From Pseudopyrenochaeta lycopersici (lineage: Eukaryota > Ascomycota > Dothideomycetes > Pleosporales > Pseudopyrenochaetaceae): a stretch of 64,000 nt of DNA. A program made the position numbers and the translations under genes. Shown piece after piece: positions 36,163-50,488 of this stretch. The DNA lies in NCBI GenBank assembly GCA_003313425.1, contig NHZP01000016.1, positions 682,001 through 746,000 on the forward strand. Direction: 5' to 3'. Position 1 is the stretch's first letter. The number at the start of each line of letters is the position of its first letter. The notes beneath the pieces were generated by a model. It was given only the letters and a program-made list of their open reading frames with translations, was not told the DNA's origin and ran no database searches.

Positions 36163-38670
36163 AGATCATGCATGTACGGTTCAGGGCGTTAGAAGATGGT
36201 TTTTGGTCCTTAGATTCCCACACCTACAGACCATGACTACAGATGTAATAAGTAGTATATAGAGGCGCTACGCCACAGACAAATTGTTGAAAATCACTAG
36301 TTTGCCCCTTTGGTTTGAAAGCGGAGATGATTGTGAATAAGTTACGGCCTTCAGCATGGATTGGTCGCTTTGGTTGTTCCAGAGCAAGCCCATGGCATTG
36401 TCTTGATCAGCTCTTCAAGTGCTACTCCACGCGCGATCTCAAGTACAACGAAAGCCGTTGAGATGAAGGAAGCGGCCCGAACCGTCAATGTGATAAGGAG
36501 GTTTAGCTGTGTACTTGAGGTGTGTAAAAAAAGTTGAAGCTTCGGGGCCAGGTCCAGGTTCAGGGATTCATGGGTAAATCCCCGCAGATAACAGTACAAC
36601 GGGATACTCATTAATTCAAGCCTTTTCTGCGAGATCACGGGATCGATCAATATGCCGTCTATGATTAGCGTAGGCATGTAGAAATAGAGAACCCATGATC
36701 TACAGCAAGACTGCCCTGGTCGAGCCAGCACACGACCAACTAGACGGGAGAATCACACGTCCCAAGAAGATGAACCTTGTAGTAGTGCCACTGTATTGAA
36801 CTCTACACTTCGGCTGCTACGTCTAGCTACTTCGCCTTGCCCTGCTACTGAGCACAAGTGGTCGTATCCAACGCCCATGCATTTCATCCACAAGAGCGGT
36901 ACGCGCCGTCTAATTATAAACATGGCATCCAACCTCCCCACGCTCCAACGGAGTACGCTCCACGTCCTTTCACGTGGACCAAGTCTACAGGCTCCAGACT
37001 TCCCAACTGCCACAGGCTGCAACCACCGGGTATGATCCTCGCTTAGCCCTGCGAATGTGTATGTCGGTCCTCAGATTCCAAATGGAAGGTCCACTTTTCA
37101 CTGCATACTCGCTTATAGCGGTACATATTACTTCGGTGGCCGGTACTGTGGCCACCGGCTCTGCGGTACAGTTGTTGTGTGCCAAGTAGGGACATCCAAC
37201 AGTCGGAAAGCGATGGGACTGGTGCATCGGGATTCGGTGTATTGGCTCCTGTCAGACTACAGTCGCAGAGCGTCGGGATTGAACATGCTTTGAGTGCTTT
37301 CGGGAGTGTGGATTCATATGAAGGAGAGTGATTTTGGAAGAGCTGGAGGGAGGTGAAGCCTAGTGTGTGGGTGATTGAGGACTAAGATAAGATTACTACA
37401 TTCGGTTATCGTTCGATCATCATATGCCGATGGTATTATTGGAAGGGATAATCGTCCTTCCGGCACCTCGTGCCCAGACGAGAAGGTAATACTCTTTGAA
37501 CTTGGCCAAAAATACGCTCCTTGCAAGATACGCTTAAGAGCAATGACTTCGACCGCATTCATCACCACCATGTTCAAGGTGCAAAAGTCTCCGGCAATTC
37601 TACAACACTTCTTGTTTGCAGCGCAAATAGGTTCACAGGAATGGCGAAGGATTTTCTCATTGATTAGTCGATTTCCACTATTGATATCAAAAGAATCGAG
37701 TGGTGTTTCTCACGACACTATTACTACTTAGTTTAACTTTACCATGTGCCTATTTTCATCGTAATGTAGATCAGATACTTCTGGTAGACGCAACACATTC
37801 TCTCAAATATCATGAGTTGCTTCAATCGACAGCTGGGTAACGCTAGTGTTCAAAGCGCTGGATGCATAGTTGAAGGAAACAAGATACATATAAGTCAGTT
37901 ATCAAAGCCTTAAATTTATGACCCTCGATCAATCCCGTCCGTGGAAGCACCGGCCGCGGTTGGCAATACCACTGATGATGGTTGCAATTACAAAGCTGAT
38001 GCTCCGTTTTTTGTTGATGACGACTGTCCATGTCTGCGGCCGCGGACAAATGTGTTGCCACCGTTAATCATGTACAGAAAAGAAGTTGTGCGCATGACGT
38101 GTCACATTGATTGCATACGCTGCAACACTGTTGACCGCCCCAAAATGATGATTTGCTAGAATTCAGTGTTGGTTCGTGGAATAGGTCCCTCTGCTGATTG
38201 GTTGCTTTATGTAAGCCACTGGCCTAAAGGAATTGTCAGCCCCAAAAGGAATCGTCGCGTAGTCCTGCCTCATTTACTCAGCAGAGGGTGGTGTGATATC
38301 GCAAACCTTGCAACCAATCACACATTTCTGGATCGTGTATCAGGCTACATTCGCGGTGTCAGTGAGCTTTCACACGGGGGAAAAGTATCATGAATAAGAT
38401 AGAGCGCTTAGATTGGAGAGCTGAATAGCAAACTTGTCGTACACAAGACTGAAGCGGGGATCGTAAAAGCAAGACAGGTAAATGCCTTTAGGATTTCTGT
38501 ACAAGGAGGACTAATATGACAATGGCCAAACAGGCTGCGGCTCGTAACCCTCCCGATCTTCCTGTATTTGTGACACAGACAAGTACCAAGCGTGAAGTTG
38601 ACCCAAGGAAAAGAGGTATCGATGTTGGTATTGGTGTAGTGTGGGCTTTGTGATGTTTCAAGCGGACTCT
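36163..38670. other. Intergenic, convergent 3' flanks, no gene seen
   Basis: 2.5 kb between the stop of the unknown plus-strand gene and the stop of minus-strand cox5. Frames at 36351-36731 (minus, 126 codons) and 37375-37731 (plus, 118 codons) are the longest, but they lack recognisable features. No repeat or RNA gene identified. Confidence 0.45.
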
Positions 38671-39486
38671 CTACTCGTCATTGATCTTCTCATTGGCAGG
38701 AAGGTCCTTCTCGGACTTGCTTTGTACCAGCATTCCCTTGTACCCAGTGATGGGTTCACTGCCCTGGGCCTGTGGCATATTAGCGTGTGCATCGACAAGA
38801 AAATATTTAGCTGCAATGGCAGCGGCAGAGTGACGCACCTTGAGGTACTCCTCGGAAGCCTCTTGCCATTCTTTGGTCATGGTGCGTGGCCGGATGGGGC
38901 TTGCGAACATGCGTGTGAAAGCAAACACAGCAAAGGCACCAGCGATGACGGCGGAGGAGAGGAAGAAGACATTGCGGCCCTCATCCGGAGGCGGCGGTCG
39001 TCGAGGACCATGGGGACCGAAAGCAATGAAATAGGCTGTAGGGAAAACGTGCAGTTAGCGCAATGTCCTTACCGATGAATGTTTGGACCAATCGTGATAG
39101 CTTCGCGTTGGGTGTGCGAGGTGCCGCGGGCTAGCTCGGGTATCTTGAGAAAAACACAAGATACGTCATACGAGCGAACCCAGGTTGCAATTGCGCATAG
39201 TAGAGATGTACGCACCAGCCTTCTTCTCCTGCATGGTCAACTCCTTCCAGTCGGTCTTCATGCGGTCCCTCAAAGACATCCACAGGTCGGCCTGCTCCTG
39301 AGGCGGCATTTCCTCCCATCGCTTCTCAATATTCGCAAGGGTGGGATTGGAGATGGCGTGTGCCTGGCGGGTCTGCTGGAGCTGGCAAGCTACCGGGGCA
39401 GCTCTGGGGAGAGCTGTGCGTGTCGCGGTCGATGGGAGGACGGCAGCCGAGCTCCTTGAAGCCCGGACGACGGAGGAGCGCAGCAT
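38671..39486 (-). CDS. cox5: Cytochrome c oxidase subunit 5 (yeast Cox5 / mammalian COX4 family), mitochondrial
   Basis: Nuclear-encoded single-membrane-span subunit of respiratory complex IV in the mitochondrial inner membrane. Model: complement of 38671..38769, 38839..39035, 39216..39486; 188 residues. A basic Arg/Ser/Ala presequence (MLRSSVVRASRSSAAVLPST) is followed by the family segment RWEEMPPQEQADLWMSLRDR, then AYFIAFGPHGPRRPPPPDEG, the transmembrane stretch FFLSSAVIAGAFAVFAFTRM and a soluble tail SEPITGYKGM. Intron 1 is 180 nt, unusually long for this window. Intron 2 (38770-38838, 69 nt) is in frame and stop-free, so it can be mistaken for coding sequence; removing it restores EEYLK-AQGSEPITG as in related fungi. 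Confidence 0.93.
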
Positions 39487-41507
39487 GGCGGTGGGTGGAG
39501 TGGAGAGTGTCGAAAATTAGAAAGGAAAGGGCGAAGCTTCCCGTCGAGGGGCCTGCAGCTGCCAATGGGTGGTGTTGGTGATGGAAGTGAGGTGGTGGAA
39601 CCAGGAGATGGCCCAAAATGAGGTTGCGAAGAGAAGTCTTGGCGGAAGAACAGGTCGAATGACACGGCCATTAGCGCTCCATCGTCAGCAACGTTGCGGC
39701 CCTCATTGGCTAGCGCCCATCCGGAAATCGAAAAGCTTCATACTTTGCTGCGAAACACCAACGCACACGCAGAGGAGCTCCGATGGGGTCAATGCCGCCA
39801 GTAGAGCTGCATCGGGTGCTGAATTGCATCATGGCGTTGTTTTTGCCTGCTGGAAGGTGCAGGCGACGCCCTGGGAAGGCTCGTTGATGTTAGAGGAAAA
39901 CTTCTGCACATTGGTCTGCGTCACGAAAAGAGCAGCACTTTGGTGGAATGTCGGAAACTACAAAGAGAATAGCATCTAATTATATGTCCTTGATGCGTGT
40001 ATTGGGGACGCAGCTGCACCACCTCAATGATCGCAGTGCAAATGCTCGCAAACTCGCTCAATCCCAGGCAAGCGATCCCCAGAGGTGGTTCCACAGCAGT
40101 CGCCCTCAATCCTGTGGTCCAGCCCCGCGAGGCAGGCGATGAGCTCGTAGATCTTGTATAATTATGAATCTGATTTGTTCAGCCTCTGTTCTAGGAGTAT
40201 GGCCCGTAGCTATTGCGCGTCTGTAGGGGCGCGAAGGCACAGGCAAGTAGGTGTTCCCTCGGGGGTTGCCCCCCTCATTCAGCAGCTGCGAAACTAAGTG
40301 AAGGCTTTCAGCCGCAGCTTTAATTATGCGCATGTCCCAAAAACACCTGCTGGCTGGACGCTTCCAAGAGGTCGACAACAATCATTGAGGGGGATGTTAC
40401 AATGCCCCCCACCGCCAGGCCAGGAAGCTCGGGCCGACACTATGCCTTCATCCAGCTCGACCTTGTCAGCCCTACGAAGCTCTCTGAACACTGCCTCGTT
40501 TTCTTTTGCCCCTCTCACTGTATGCAGGTACTTTGAACTACTTTTGGCGCTGCTGTAGCACAGAACTATCATGTGGTGGGTTCAGAGCTGCTTTACCTAA
40601 GACACTGTCTAGCCCCGTCTCGGCCGCGGATGCCCAACGCCGCCTCCCATCTCGACTCCAAGCCTACACATTCGACTTCTGCATGACGGTGAGAATCTCG
40701 GTGGTTACACAAAACGTCGTCTCCCCGCGTAATCCGATCGCACTACACTGAGCCGCCTTGTTTATCTTATCGAATGACCAAAAGAACCTGCCCACGGTAG
40801 GCAGACCGCCCACTCGTCCCGCAGGACAATGCTTTTTGATAGCAGGCAGTGCTCCAGCCGACGCGAGGCATTACGAGACGTGCTGATTCTTCTTTTGTAA
40901 GCGGTTTGAGGCAGAATTTTATTGTCGCGGGCGTTCTTTGTCTGCATGGCCGGTTAGCATCAGCCAAGTGTAGCAATATGCAGTGACATATGCAAGGCTG
41001 GGGCCTTCGAACACAACGTGGACCACAGTGAATGCAAAGTTTCGAGGTGAAACCAGCCTGAGGTATTCCACAGGCCCTCGGATATGTTTTAATCCTAGAG
41101 TGAGCGCATTCCGGGAAGCCTCCTCCGATGCATTCCGTGACCTCCCACGATGGCAGCACGAGCCCGAGGTAGCAGTTGCCTGCCTGAGAGTCAGATGAAG
41201 CAGCCGGCCGGATGTGTGGGAGGGTAAAAACTATATTACTGGGTCCCGGCGGCGCTGCAGCTATCGGATTACAGAAAAAGAACTGACCTGTGACGTCCCT
41301 CAGATCGTTGCATCAGGATAGTATTTAGCGTTTGCTGCCCCTCCCTCACCCCACCCAACAAAACACCGCCCCTCTCAACCCGCGACAATCTCTTTTTCTC
41401 TCAGCTCCCAGACTACAATTCAATTCCCTTAAAGAGTGAGTGCGCCTCGCTCATCCATTCCATCACCTCAAGCTCATTGACTTTCGCAGCACACTACTCT
41501 ATTCATC
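39487..41507. promoter_or_regulatory. Divergent intergenic region (cox5 / GAPDH) with pyrimidine-rich GAPDH leader
   Basis: Two kilobases between divergent start codons hold the cox5 and GAPDH promoters. No gene is supported; the 130-codon minus-strand frame at 40767-41159 has no features. Immediately ahead of GAPDH, about 41340-41450, the sequence is strongly C/T-rich (CCCTCCCTCACCCCACCC, CTCTTTTTCTCTCAGCTCCC). Such a CT block precedes transcription starts of highly expressed fungal genes. A TATA-like TATATTA lies near 41230. These assignments are by pattern only. Confidence 0.6.
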
Positions 41508-42779
<1,272 letters not shown>

Positions 42780-44737
42780 GAATCAGGACGGAGCCAGGCA
42801 ATGCCAAAACTCTGAGATTGGACTGTGGAACTCGGTCGATTTGGTTTCAAAGGAATACGACAATTTCTGTGTGCGAGTAACAGGGAGAAAATTTTATGGA
42901 TTATGCTAGACATGAATCAATTAATGAACACTTGTCACAACAACAAACAAACATTAACTCTGCCAAGACATGAAGTGAGCTCCCCTCAACCGTCTCCAGC
43001 GGAAGCTACCCCTGTCCATGCCTTTTCTAGCGCCTAATTCCTGGCTAGTCCTGGCTAGTTTCCGAGGCAAGTCACTCATATGGTTCCGGGCATGTCACAT
43101 GCGCATGTATCTAGACAGGCCTCTGCATTGTACTCGTAGGCATGCGTTATTTCCCGACATCCAGCCTCACTTTAGTGCTAGAGGACGATAACTTGCGGTC
43201 TCGTGAGCGTGACTTTTCGTAATTGCGTGAAATTGTTCGGAGAAGAACGGGTGCACGACGGGCAGCTGGTTACCGCCGGCTCTGGGTAGGACAAAGTTTG
43301 AACTGATGGAACTAAGAATTCTAGCTGTGGAGCCCTCGATGTTTACTCTTCTCTCTCTGTTTTTAAGCCCTTGTTTGTGCTGGCTTTTCCAGCTGCGTTC
43401 TCGCTTCGGAGCCATGCGATGAGTTGTTGCAGGCAAGCCACTGGGAACTTGACTATTGATCACCTACATTCATTCAAGAGTCATTAGGTGTAGTCATATG
43501 ATTTTGTTGGTTTTTGTGGCCACTACTGCGGTGCACCTTCCGCTGAGACGTTGCGTAGGATCCAGGCTTGCACCGTGGCTTTCAAGACGCTATTAGCGCT
43601 ACAAAGATGAAAGTAAGATACAAAAGTTGGCAATGATAGGATCCTGTCAGAATAATGGGATCTCTATGTTGCTACCTACGTTGAGGCTCTGGTGCTGCAC
43701 AAGTAACGGGATCGTAACAGGTGGAGGCAACTAAGCGGTGCAATACGTAAAGCATAGACGGTTGCGTAGGCACTGTCGATACAAATCCGAATATCAATAT
43801 CCAACTCTGTCCGGGTGAATACTGCGAAATAACACATATAACGAAATTGAAGTAGCTATTGTAGCAAGCGATATGTGAGATAGATCTAGCGATGATTGAG
43901 AGATGGCGCTAGCCGAAAGTAGCTTAAAGCAGCTTAGTCATGCCATACCTTGGCCTCTGGCCGCGTTTGGCACCGACTTGCCCGTTTCTCTGGCCCATAC
44001 TATACCGCGCAACGTCGTCGCTTCTACTCTTCAATATACTACAGGCATAGCTTCCTTGATAGCTTTCAGCGAGCGCATTGCGCCGCATATCTGAACCCAA
44101 AGTGTGAGCAGACACCAGTTGCGACTCGCGTTTAGCTTTCGACACTATCTCCCAAGTATGCCATCACGGCATACAGGGACAGCCCAGCTTTACTTACTTC
44201 GTCGCAGACCTTCATACATCGGCCGCTTGGTGAACAACTTCGTCTCACATAAGCACTCAATAGCTCCATCAGCTTCTTTCATTTTTGAGCTGTATCAACC
44301 GACGCTGTTGGGTGTAGCGCACGACCCCGAACCAAGACTTCAGATTACTCTTACCACCTCTTTCGATGCGGTAGCAATACTACAAGTAAGTAATACTAGT
44401 TTCTTTTATTGCAAAGCGTTCTTCATTATGTCATACATTCTCTCTTGCCGCACTTGTGGACACCTCCAGAGCCAAAGATCGTCCCTGATCTAAAGACTTA
44501 TCACCACACATCACTATTGGCTGCCAAGACCACAATCCATCTGTTCTTCAGAATGGTCTCAAACATGCAACACCATATACTCAGCCCCATTATCACGGTC
44601 GGGACGCTTCTAGGAGGATCCAGCATAATCCCGTGACAAATCACCCACTGATCAGCTGAATGCTGACTGTGATATATAGCTGCGGGACCACGAGTTTGTG
44701 AAGGGAGGCGTTCAGCGCCTGCCTTTCTATTTCAACA
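42780..44737. other. Intergenic: GAPDH 3' flank and hda1 upstream region
   Basis: About 1.96 kb without a supported gene. A 10-bp unit TCCTGGCTAG is directly duplicated at 43039-43058. The 129-codon frame at 44104-44493 has no domain-like features. The right end is the hda1 promoter and leader. Confidence 0.45.
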
Positions 44738-47642
44738 ATGGCCATGGAGGAAGAGGACTACCCCATGGAGGACACAGTCATGGCTTCAACGGAAACGAAC
44801 GGTGACCTTGTGCCGGATACAGTCATCCCATCCGAGGTTTTCAGCGGCCTAAAAAGCCCTCCCATTATCAAAAAGGAACAGCTACCGTTCCATAGTCCGA
44901 GCAAAACTTCCTCGTTGTTGCAACCAAACATTCCACGGAACTATTCTACTTCCCAACGAACAACAAGCTCACCAAGTGGTTGGCCCGACAAGATGAATGA
45001 AATACGCGCAATGCCGGCACGTCGTGCGAGCCCGCAAGTACGCATACCTCCGCAGCCGAGATCTGCTCTTCTGCCATATACGACATCAAAGACTGGATTG
45101 GTCTACGATCCTCGCATGAGATTTCATGCAGAGCTCCCCGATATGGCTCTAAATGCAGATGACATACATCCTGAGGACCCACGTCGAATACATTCAATAT
45201 TTGAAGAGATCAGACAGGCGGGTCTGGTAGGTTCTGGTATCTCCGAGGAAGACGCGAAAGAAGATCATTGCTGGAGGATTGGAATTCGCCCCGCGACAAG
45301 ACCAGAAATCTTGCTCATACATACAGAAGAGCATTACGCATTTGTCAAGTCCTTACAAAGTGAGTACAGTGCCGTTTGAGTTTTCATGTTGCTAAATTTT
45401 GACGAAGGCATGTCTGGTGAGCAATTGAGACAAGCAGCAGAGCAAATGGACTCGCTCTATTTCAATCATTCAACATATGACTGCGCCAAACTCGCAGCGG
45501 GGGGCGCTATCGAAGCCTGCAAAGCGGTAGTCGAAGGAACCGTGCGCAACGCAATCGCCATTATTCGACCTCCAGGGCATCATGCCGAAAGTACACAACC
45601 GTCTGGCTTTTGCATATTCAATAACGTTCCAATTGCCGCACGTGTCTGCCAAAATACATACCCAGAGAGCTGTCGTAAGATCTTGATCGTAGACTGGGAT
45701 GTTCACCACGGCAACGGCATCCAGCATGCCTTCTACGAGGATCCAAACGTACTATACATTTCTTTGCATGTTTTCAACAATGCACGGTTTTATCCTAATC
45801 TGCCGGACGCCAATCTTAACTATTGCGGAGAAGGCCCAGGAGAAGGGAAGAACGTGAACATTCCATGGGCAGACACCGGTATGGGCGATGCCGAGTACCT
45901 ATACGCCTTTCAAGAGGTCGTTATGCCTATTGCTACTGAGTTCGATCCCGACCTTGTCATAATATCCGCAGGCTTCGATGCGGCTGAAGGGGATATCTTG
46001 GGCGGCTGTTTTGTCACGCCAGCCTGTTATGGGCATATGACCCACATGCTCATGCGATTAGCCAAAGGCAAGCTTGTAGTATGCCTTGAAGGTGGCTATA
46101 ATCTACGATCGATCGCGCGTTCCGCCCTGGCAGTTACTCGAGTGCTAATGCTAGAGCCTCCGGATCGTCTCCGTGAAGACCTCGCACCTCCAGTGGACAG
46201 CGCTGTCTATGTTGTTGAGCAGGTCAAAAGGCAACATTCCAAATACTGGAAATGTTTGTATCCAAAGCATCTGGATAAGATGGATCCTGGCTACAAGGAC
46301 GCATATCGATTACACGAAATCATTCGAGAATGGCAGAGCCTACGCTTGTCGCAAGAACACTTGATGGTACCATTGCCGCTCTTAATCAACAAAGCACCCC
46401 TAGCACAAACTTTTGAGCACAATGTTATTGCTACGTAGGTGTGGCTTTGAGACAGGAAAGGCATATACTAAACTGTTGCAGGCCGAACTTTATGGAACGC
46501 CATCCCCTTCTCGTCATCTTTCATGACCCACCAAGCTTTCAAGACCATGCAGACCCTGTAACTGGAAGAAGGGAACTTCATAACACCTGGCTGGTAAGTT
46601 CCACTACAGTCTCGTGCTGTATAATCGCTGACTCTAAATCGGAAGACTGATGTCACCAAGAGGTACATTGACTGGGCAATCAGTAATGACTTTCAAGTCA
46701 TCGACGTAAACATTCCAAAAATAGTTGCGATTGAAGATGTAAGTCATTTCCCATCTGAATGGCCGAGGGTTCGCTCATGTGAGACAGGCGGACGTTGGGT
46801 ACCTAAAGTCTGACAATCCTACCATTCGAGCGCAACAAACGCGTGACCTAGCAGGGTATCTATGGGAAAACTACATTGAGTGAGTTAGCAACCGTATTGC
46901 CGTAACGCTCACTGACCCCGTCTCAGGCCAAATGAAGCGACGCAAGTATTCTTCATGGGCATCGGAGACGCCTATCTGGGCCTTGTAGATCTCTTAAGTC
47001 ATAACGGTGAGCAATTTTTATAGACTTTTTTTTTGGGATTTGTACGGTTGCTAAATGCGCAGACAATACTACTGAGCCAGATAGCCCGGTTGAATGCCTG
47101 ATTGGCTTTGTGGCAGGGACGACAGTGCAGTCAATTAAACGAGCCACGGACGACACTATTTCGACTTGGTATTACGCAGTGAGTGGATTTGATCTTGTTC
47201 CCGGATGCGATCTGACCAATATACCTTAAAGCACTCCATGATCTTCCTAAATAGCAGTCACTTCATGTGGGATCCATCACGGCAACGAAAATTTCGCAAG
47301 AAGTTCGGAAATCTCGTCAAGTCATCCAAGAATACAATGGACGACATGTTAGAGGAACATCTGGAAGAAGTGCAGAACTTGCTATTAAGCAAGAAGAGCG
47401 AGTTCGAAGAAATAAATGGTCTTTCAAGCCAGACTGACGAGGGGCAGCAATTCGCAATCGGCGGGTTGCGAAGCCCTCCTCTACCCAGCGGCACTCATAC
47501 ACCAAAGTTTCCGGATCCGGGCTCGCGTCAAGAGAGCGTTCCAAATTCGTTGCGAAGTCCTAGATTACCACCAGTTGGGCTATTCAGTGTGTCTTCTATG
47601 AGTCCGAGGAGCCCTAGAAGTCCCAGAAAGAGAACCTTCTGA
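44738..47642 (+). CDS. hda1: Class II histone deacetylase Hda1 with C-terminal Arb2-type domain
   Basis: Zinc-dependent lysine deacetylase of the Hda1 class, acting on chromatin in the nucleus. Model: join 44738..45359, 45408..46434, 46482..46593, 46646..46738, 46788..46879, 46927..47006, 47063..47178, 47232..47642; 850 residues. After a 115-residue disordered N-terminus comes TGLVYDPRMRFHAE, then the active-site HH dyad in IIRPPGHHAE (about 265-266), zinc ligands in VDWDVHHGNG and IISAGFDAAEGD, and LEGGYNLRSIA with the class-typical tyrosine. From about residue 550 an Arb2-like alpha/beta domain follows (LVIFHDPPSF, VFFMGIGDAYLGLVDLLSHN), as in fungal Hda1. The Ser/Pro-rich tail has repeated SPRSPR motifs. 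Seven GT-AG introns (47-56 nt) cluster in the 3' half. The acceptor before exon 8 is the least certain. Confidence 0.93.
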
Positions 47643-49196
47643 CAGAGTTGGAGCATACATATACGATTGGAAGTGTCTCTCTTTTTAGACATGACTCGGC
47701 GTTCAGTTGCATGCGTGGAGTGCAGAAGCGCGTTCTGGGCATAGTTAGGTCGTTCTGGATTTACCCTTCTGGCATTGTAGTGGGTCTCCGGTTTTTATGT
47801 GTTGGTTCATCGTATCCAGCTACCATCGCCTGTAAATAACAACCAACTTTCGGACAATGTCGACGTTGCCTATAAGCTTGCGCAGTGCTGACGAAAGGCG
47901 GAAGTGGTAAGGGAAGCTTCGCCACAGCCGACCCAGCTGTTTTCTCCGCAGCAAGAGACACCATACGTCAGCTCGGTACACACTTCTCCGAGTCAGACAA
48001 TTCACCAGTTCGTTTCATTTGCTGCCAGAGTCTTCTATCTCTAGGGATCTGCACTGCTTTATCATGGACGCCTAGAGTCATTGGTCATTGAGAATAACTG
48101 CCTTGGTTTGGTGGCGACATGCACCATCTTCAGTCCCGGATAGCGGCACAGTCACTCATCGACCACAGCATTGCCTAGAACGTCTTTCCGCCTAGGTTTA
48201 AACGTCTGCTGAGTAACTTAGAGCGCCCGGCTGCCAAGTCGAGAAATCGCTTGTGCTCGCCTTAGGTGCGGTGGAGCACGACCATCAGAGAAGGACTAGC
48301 ACTGTTCAGGCATGGTAAGCCGAAGCCCTGTCTGAGCTCTGGGACGACAACACAGCTCTGCTCCACAACGGAAATACACGATGAGTGGGAATAATCCAGA
48401 GTTACTTTCGCAATAGCGACTTTCATGTCTTGAGTAAAAGTTCCGTCAGACATAATAGAGATAGCTGCTGAGATTTAAGAAATGGAACGGAAATAGACAC
48501 CCCACCCTGTAAGCAACAGATGCCGTGACCCAGGGATGATTTTCTTACTGCTCCTTCCTATTATTACCGTCCTAGCGAGCACCCCCCAGCCCTGTCAACA
48601 AGAAAGCTGACAGACGGCCCCGCCATCCTGTCGTCAAGCCCAGTATCATGGGTGCCCTCTGTCCACGCTCATGCGTTTGGCAGGCATGTCTAGGACACTG
48701 CATAAGATAAAATAGCAAGCGATCCATTCAGCGAGCGCGAGATCCGCCACAGCGTATTTCGCCCAGAACAACAAATGAAGTGGTTGGTAGGGGTGCGTAA
48801 TCTAGCCTCCCGAAAAGTGGCAGTAGAGTGGTTCGTGGTACGAGCATGGTAGGGATGACCTATCGGCGTTCTACTGCGGATGTGGAGTTTGGCGCTGATG
48901 GGCTGGCAGGTGGGCTAAAGATGGCGTTGCAGTGAAGGCAAGATGCGCATGGCATGGCATGCAGGTAAGGTCGTGGACCTTGTCTTTTCATAAGAGCTTC
49001 CCATGTCAGCCCGCGAGCGTTTGCCTGGGTACTATTTCCCTATTTCCCGTGTCTCCACCAGTTGTTTACCTGAGGGTACCGCAACACACTGTTGCCACAG
49101 CCGACATTGAATTGACATTGAGTTGGGACTCGATCCTAAATTCCGGATCCTGGTTCGGGCCCCATATTGACCGACGGCTACCTGCATACAGCAACA
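47643..49196. other. Intergenic: hda1 3' flank and upstream region of the cupredoxin-like gene
   Basis: 1.55 kb with no supported gene on either strand; all frames are short and lack features. It should contain the hda1 3' UTR and the promoter of the next gene. Confidence 0.45.
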
Positions 49197-50488
49197 ATGA
49201 CACGGTCGTGGACCGCAAGGCTGGCAACGACACTTGCTGTCAGCCAATTCCTCATCTCGTCCATTTCCGCACAACTTTCTGAATCAGCGGCATCATCAGT
49301 CCAAAGTGCCTCATCATCGCTGGCTTCTCCCACAGCCTCTCAGTCGCGATCATCACTCTCATCGCCCTCAGCATCGCCGAGTGCACGGAGCGAACCGAAG
49401 GTCCATTTGATCCAGGCTGGAGCCGGTGGATTCAAGTTTACACCCCAGTCGATCAGCAATGTATCAGTTGGAGACATCGTAACGTTTGAATTCTTTCCGC
49501 CTGACCACTCCGTAGCGAGAGCAGAGTTTGGCAGCCCTTGTGTCCCGTATGAGTATCTCGGGAAGAACAGGGTTGGATTTTGGTCGACAACACAATGGGT
49601 TGATACAGTTGACGAGGTTTGCCTTCCTCACACTGATTTCCTATGTCGAAGGAATTGCATACTGATATGGAAGTATAGATCACGCACTGGAATCTGACCA
49701 TCAACTCCACTGAGCCGATCTTCTTCTACTGCGCAGCGCCCAACTCATGCAAAGGCGAATTGATGGTCGGCGCCATTAACCCCAACGGCACACAAACGCT
49801 TGATGCACAGATCCGAGCAGCAAGGAGTGCAGACTTTCAGGTTGCACCTGGTGAAGCGGTTCCCAAGGAAGCTACATCCTCACTCATTAACGGACCTACC
49901 GCCCCGGCTTACACTTCTCCAGTTCCCGCCGCTGGCGGAGGAAGTAGTGGATTATCCGGGGGCGCAATAGCAGGTATAGTTGTCGGCGGTGTTGCATTCC
50001 TCGCCATCTGTGGAGCTCTATTTTACTTTGTTGGACGGTCTAAGAGCCTTAAGGAAGTCATCAAACGGCAAGATGCTACCGTTAGATCAACGACTCCAGG
50101 ACCAGGAGGACCTGACATGAGCCAACATTATAACCACCATGCCGGGTACCCACAACAAGCACCGTACTCGCAAACACCAGGGCAGCCCGAATATGCAATG
50201 AATGCACCGCCGACGTACGGACAGCATAACGCTACTGAGCAGTATCCGAGTGGATGGGCAAGCCCAGGGCAGCAAAGTGGTCATTTGTCCACGATGAGTA
50301 CGATGACACAGCAGCAGTAAGTTCTCCCGATGCGTCTGAGGTTCTGGTAAGATTGGAACTGACAGGATGGCAGGATCGATGAGATCAAAGCAGCGCAAGC
50401 GCAACAGCATGTAGTAGAAATGCATTCTCCAACACCAAAGCAGCAAGAGTTCACAGCGGAGTTGGAGGCGCCTGGACAGAAGAAGTGA
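49197..50488 (+). CDS. Cell-surface protein: signal peptide, cupredoxin-like domain, one transmembrane segment
   Basis: Model: join 49197..49616, 49679..50316, 50374..50488; 390 residues. ATG 49197 gives a good signal peptide (RLATTLAVSQFLISSISAQ), a Ser-rich stalk (to about 66), a cupredoxin-like domain (VHLIQAGAGGFKFTPQSISN to MVGAINPNG, about 69-176), a linker, a transmembrane segment GAIAGIVVGGVAFLAICGAL (about 235-258), and a cytosolic Pro/Gln/Tyr-rich tail. This matches fungal extracellular serine-rich cupredoxin-like proteins. Of the usual type 1 copper ligands, His104 (DHSV) and Cys158 (FYC) are seen, but the second His (usual GHC/SHC) is Ser163 in PNSC. Intron 2 is joined at the second acceptor (GGATGGCAG); using the earlier CAG would give a short basic tail instead. 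Function unknown. Confidence 0.85.

Noticed and set aside
36351..36731. 126-codon minus-strand frame
   Set aside because: No recognisable features or splice partners, starts with no clear leader, lies in a convergent 3' region.
43039..43058. Direct duplication of TCCTGGCTAG
   Set aside because: Only two short copies; not enough to call a target-site duplication or a repeat array, and no mobile element lies beside it.
44104..44493. 129-codon frame upstream of hda1
   Set aside because: Low regularity and no domain; more likely promoter or leader sequence of hda1.
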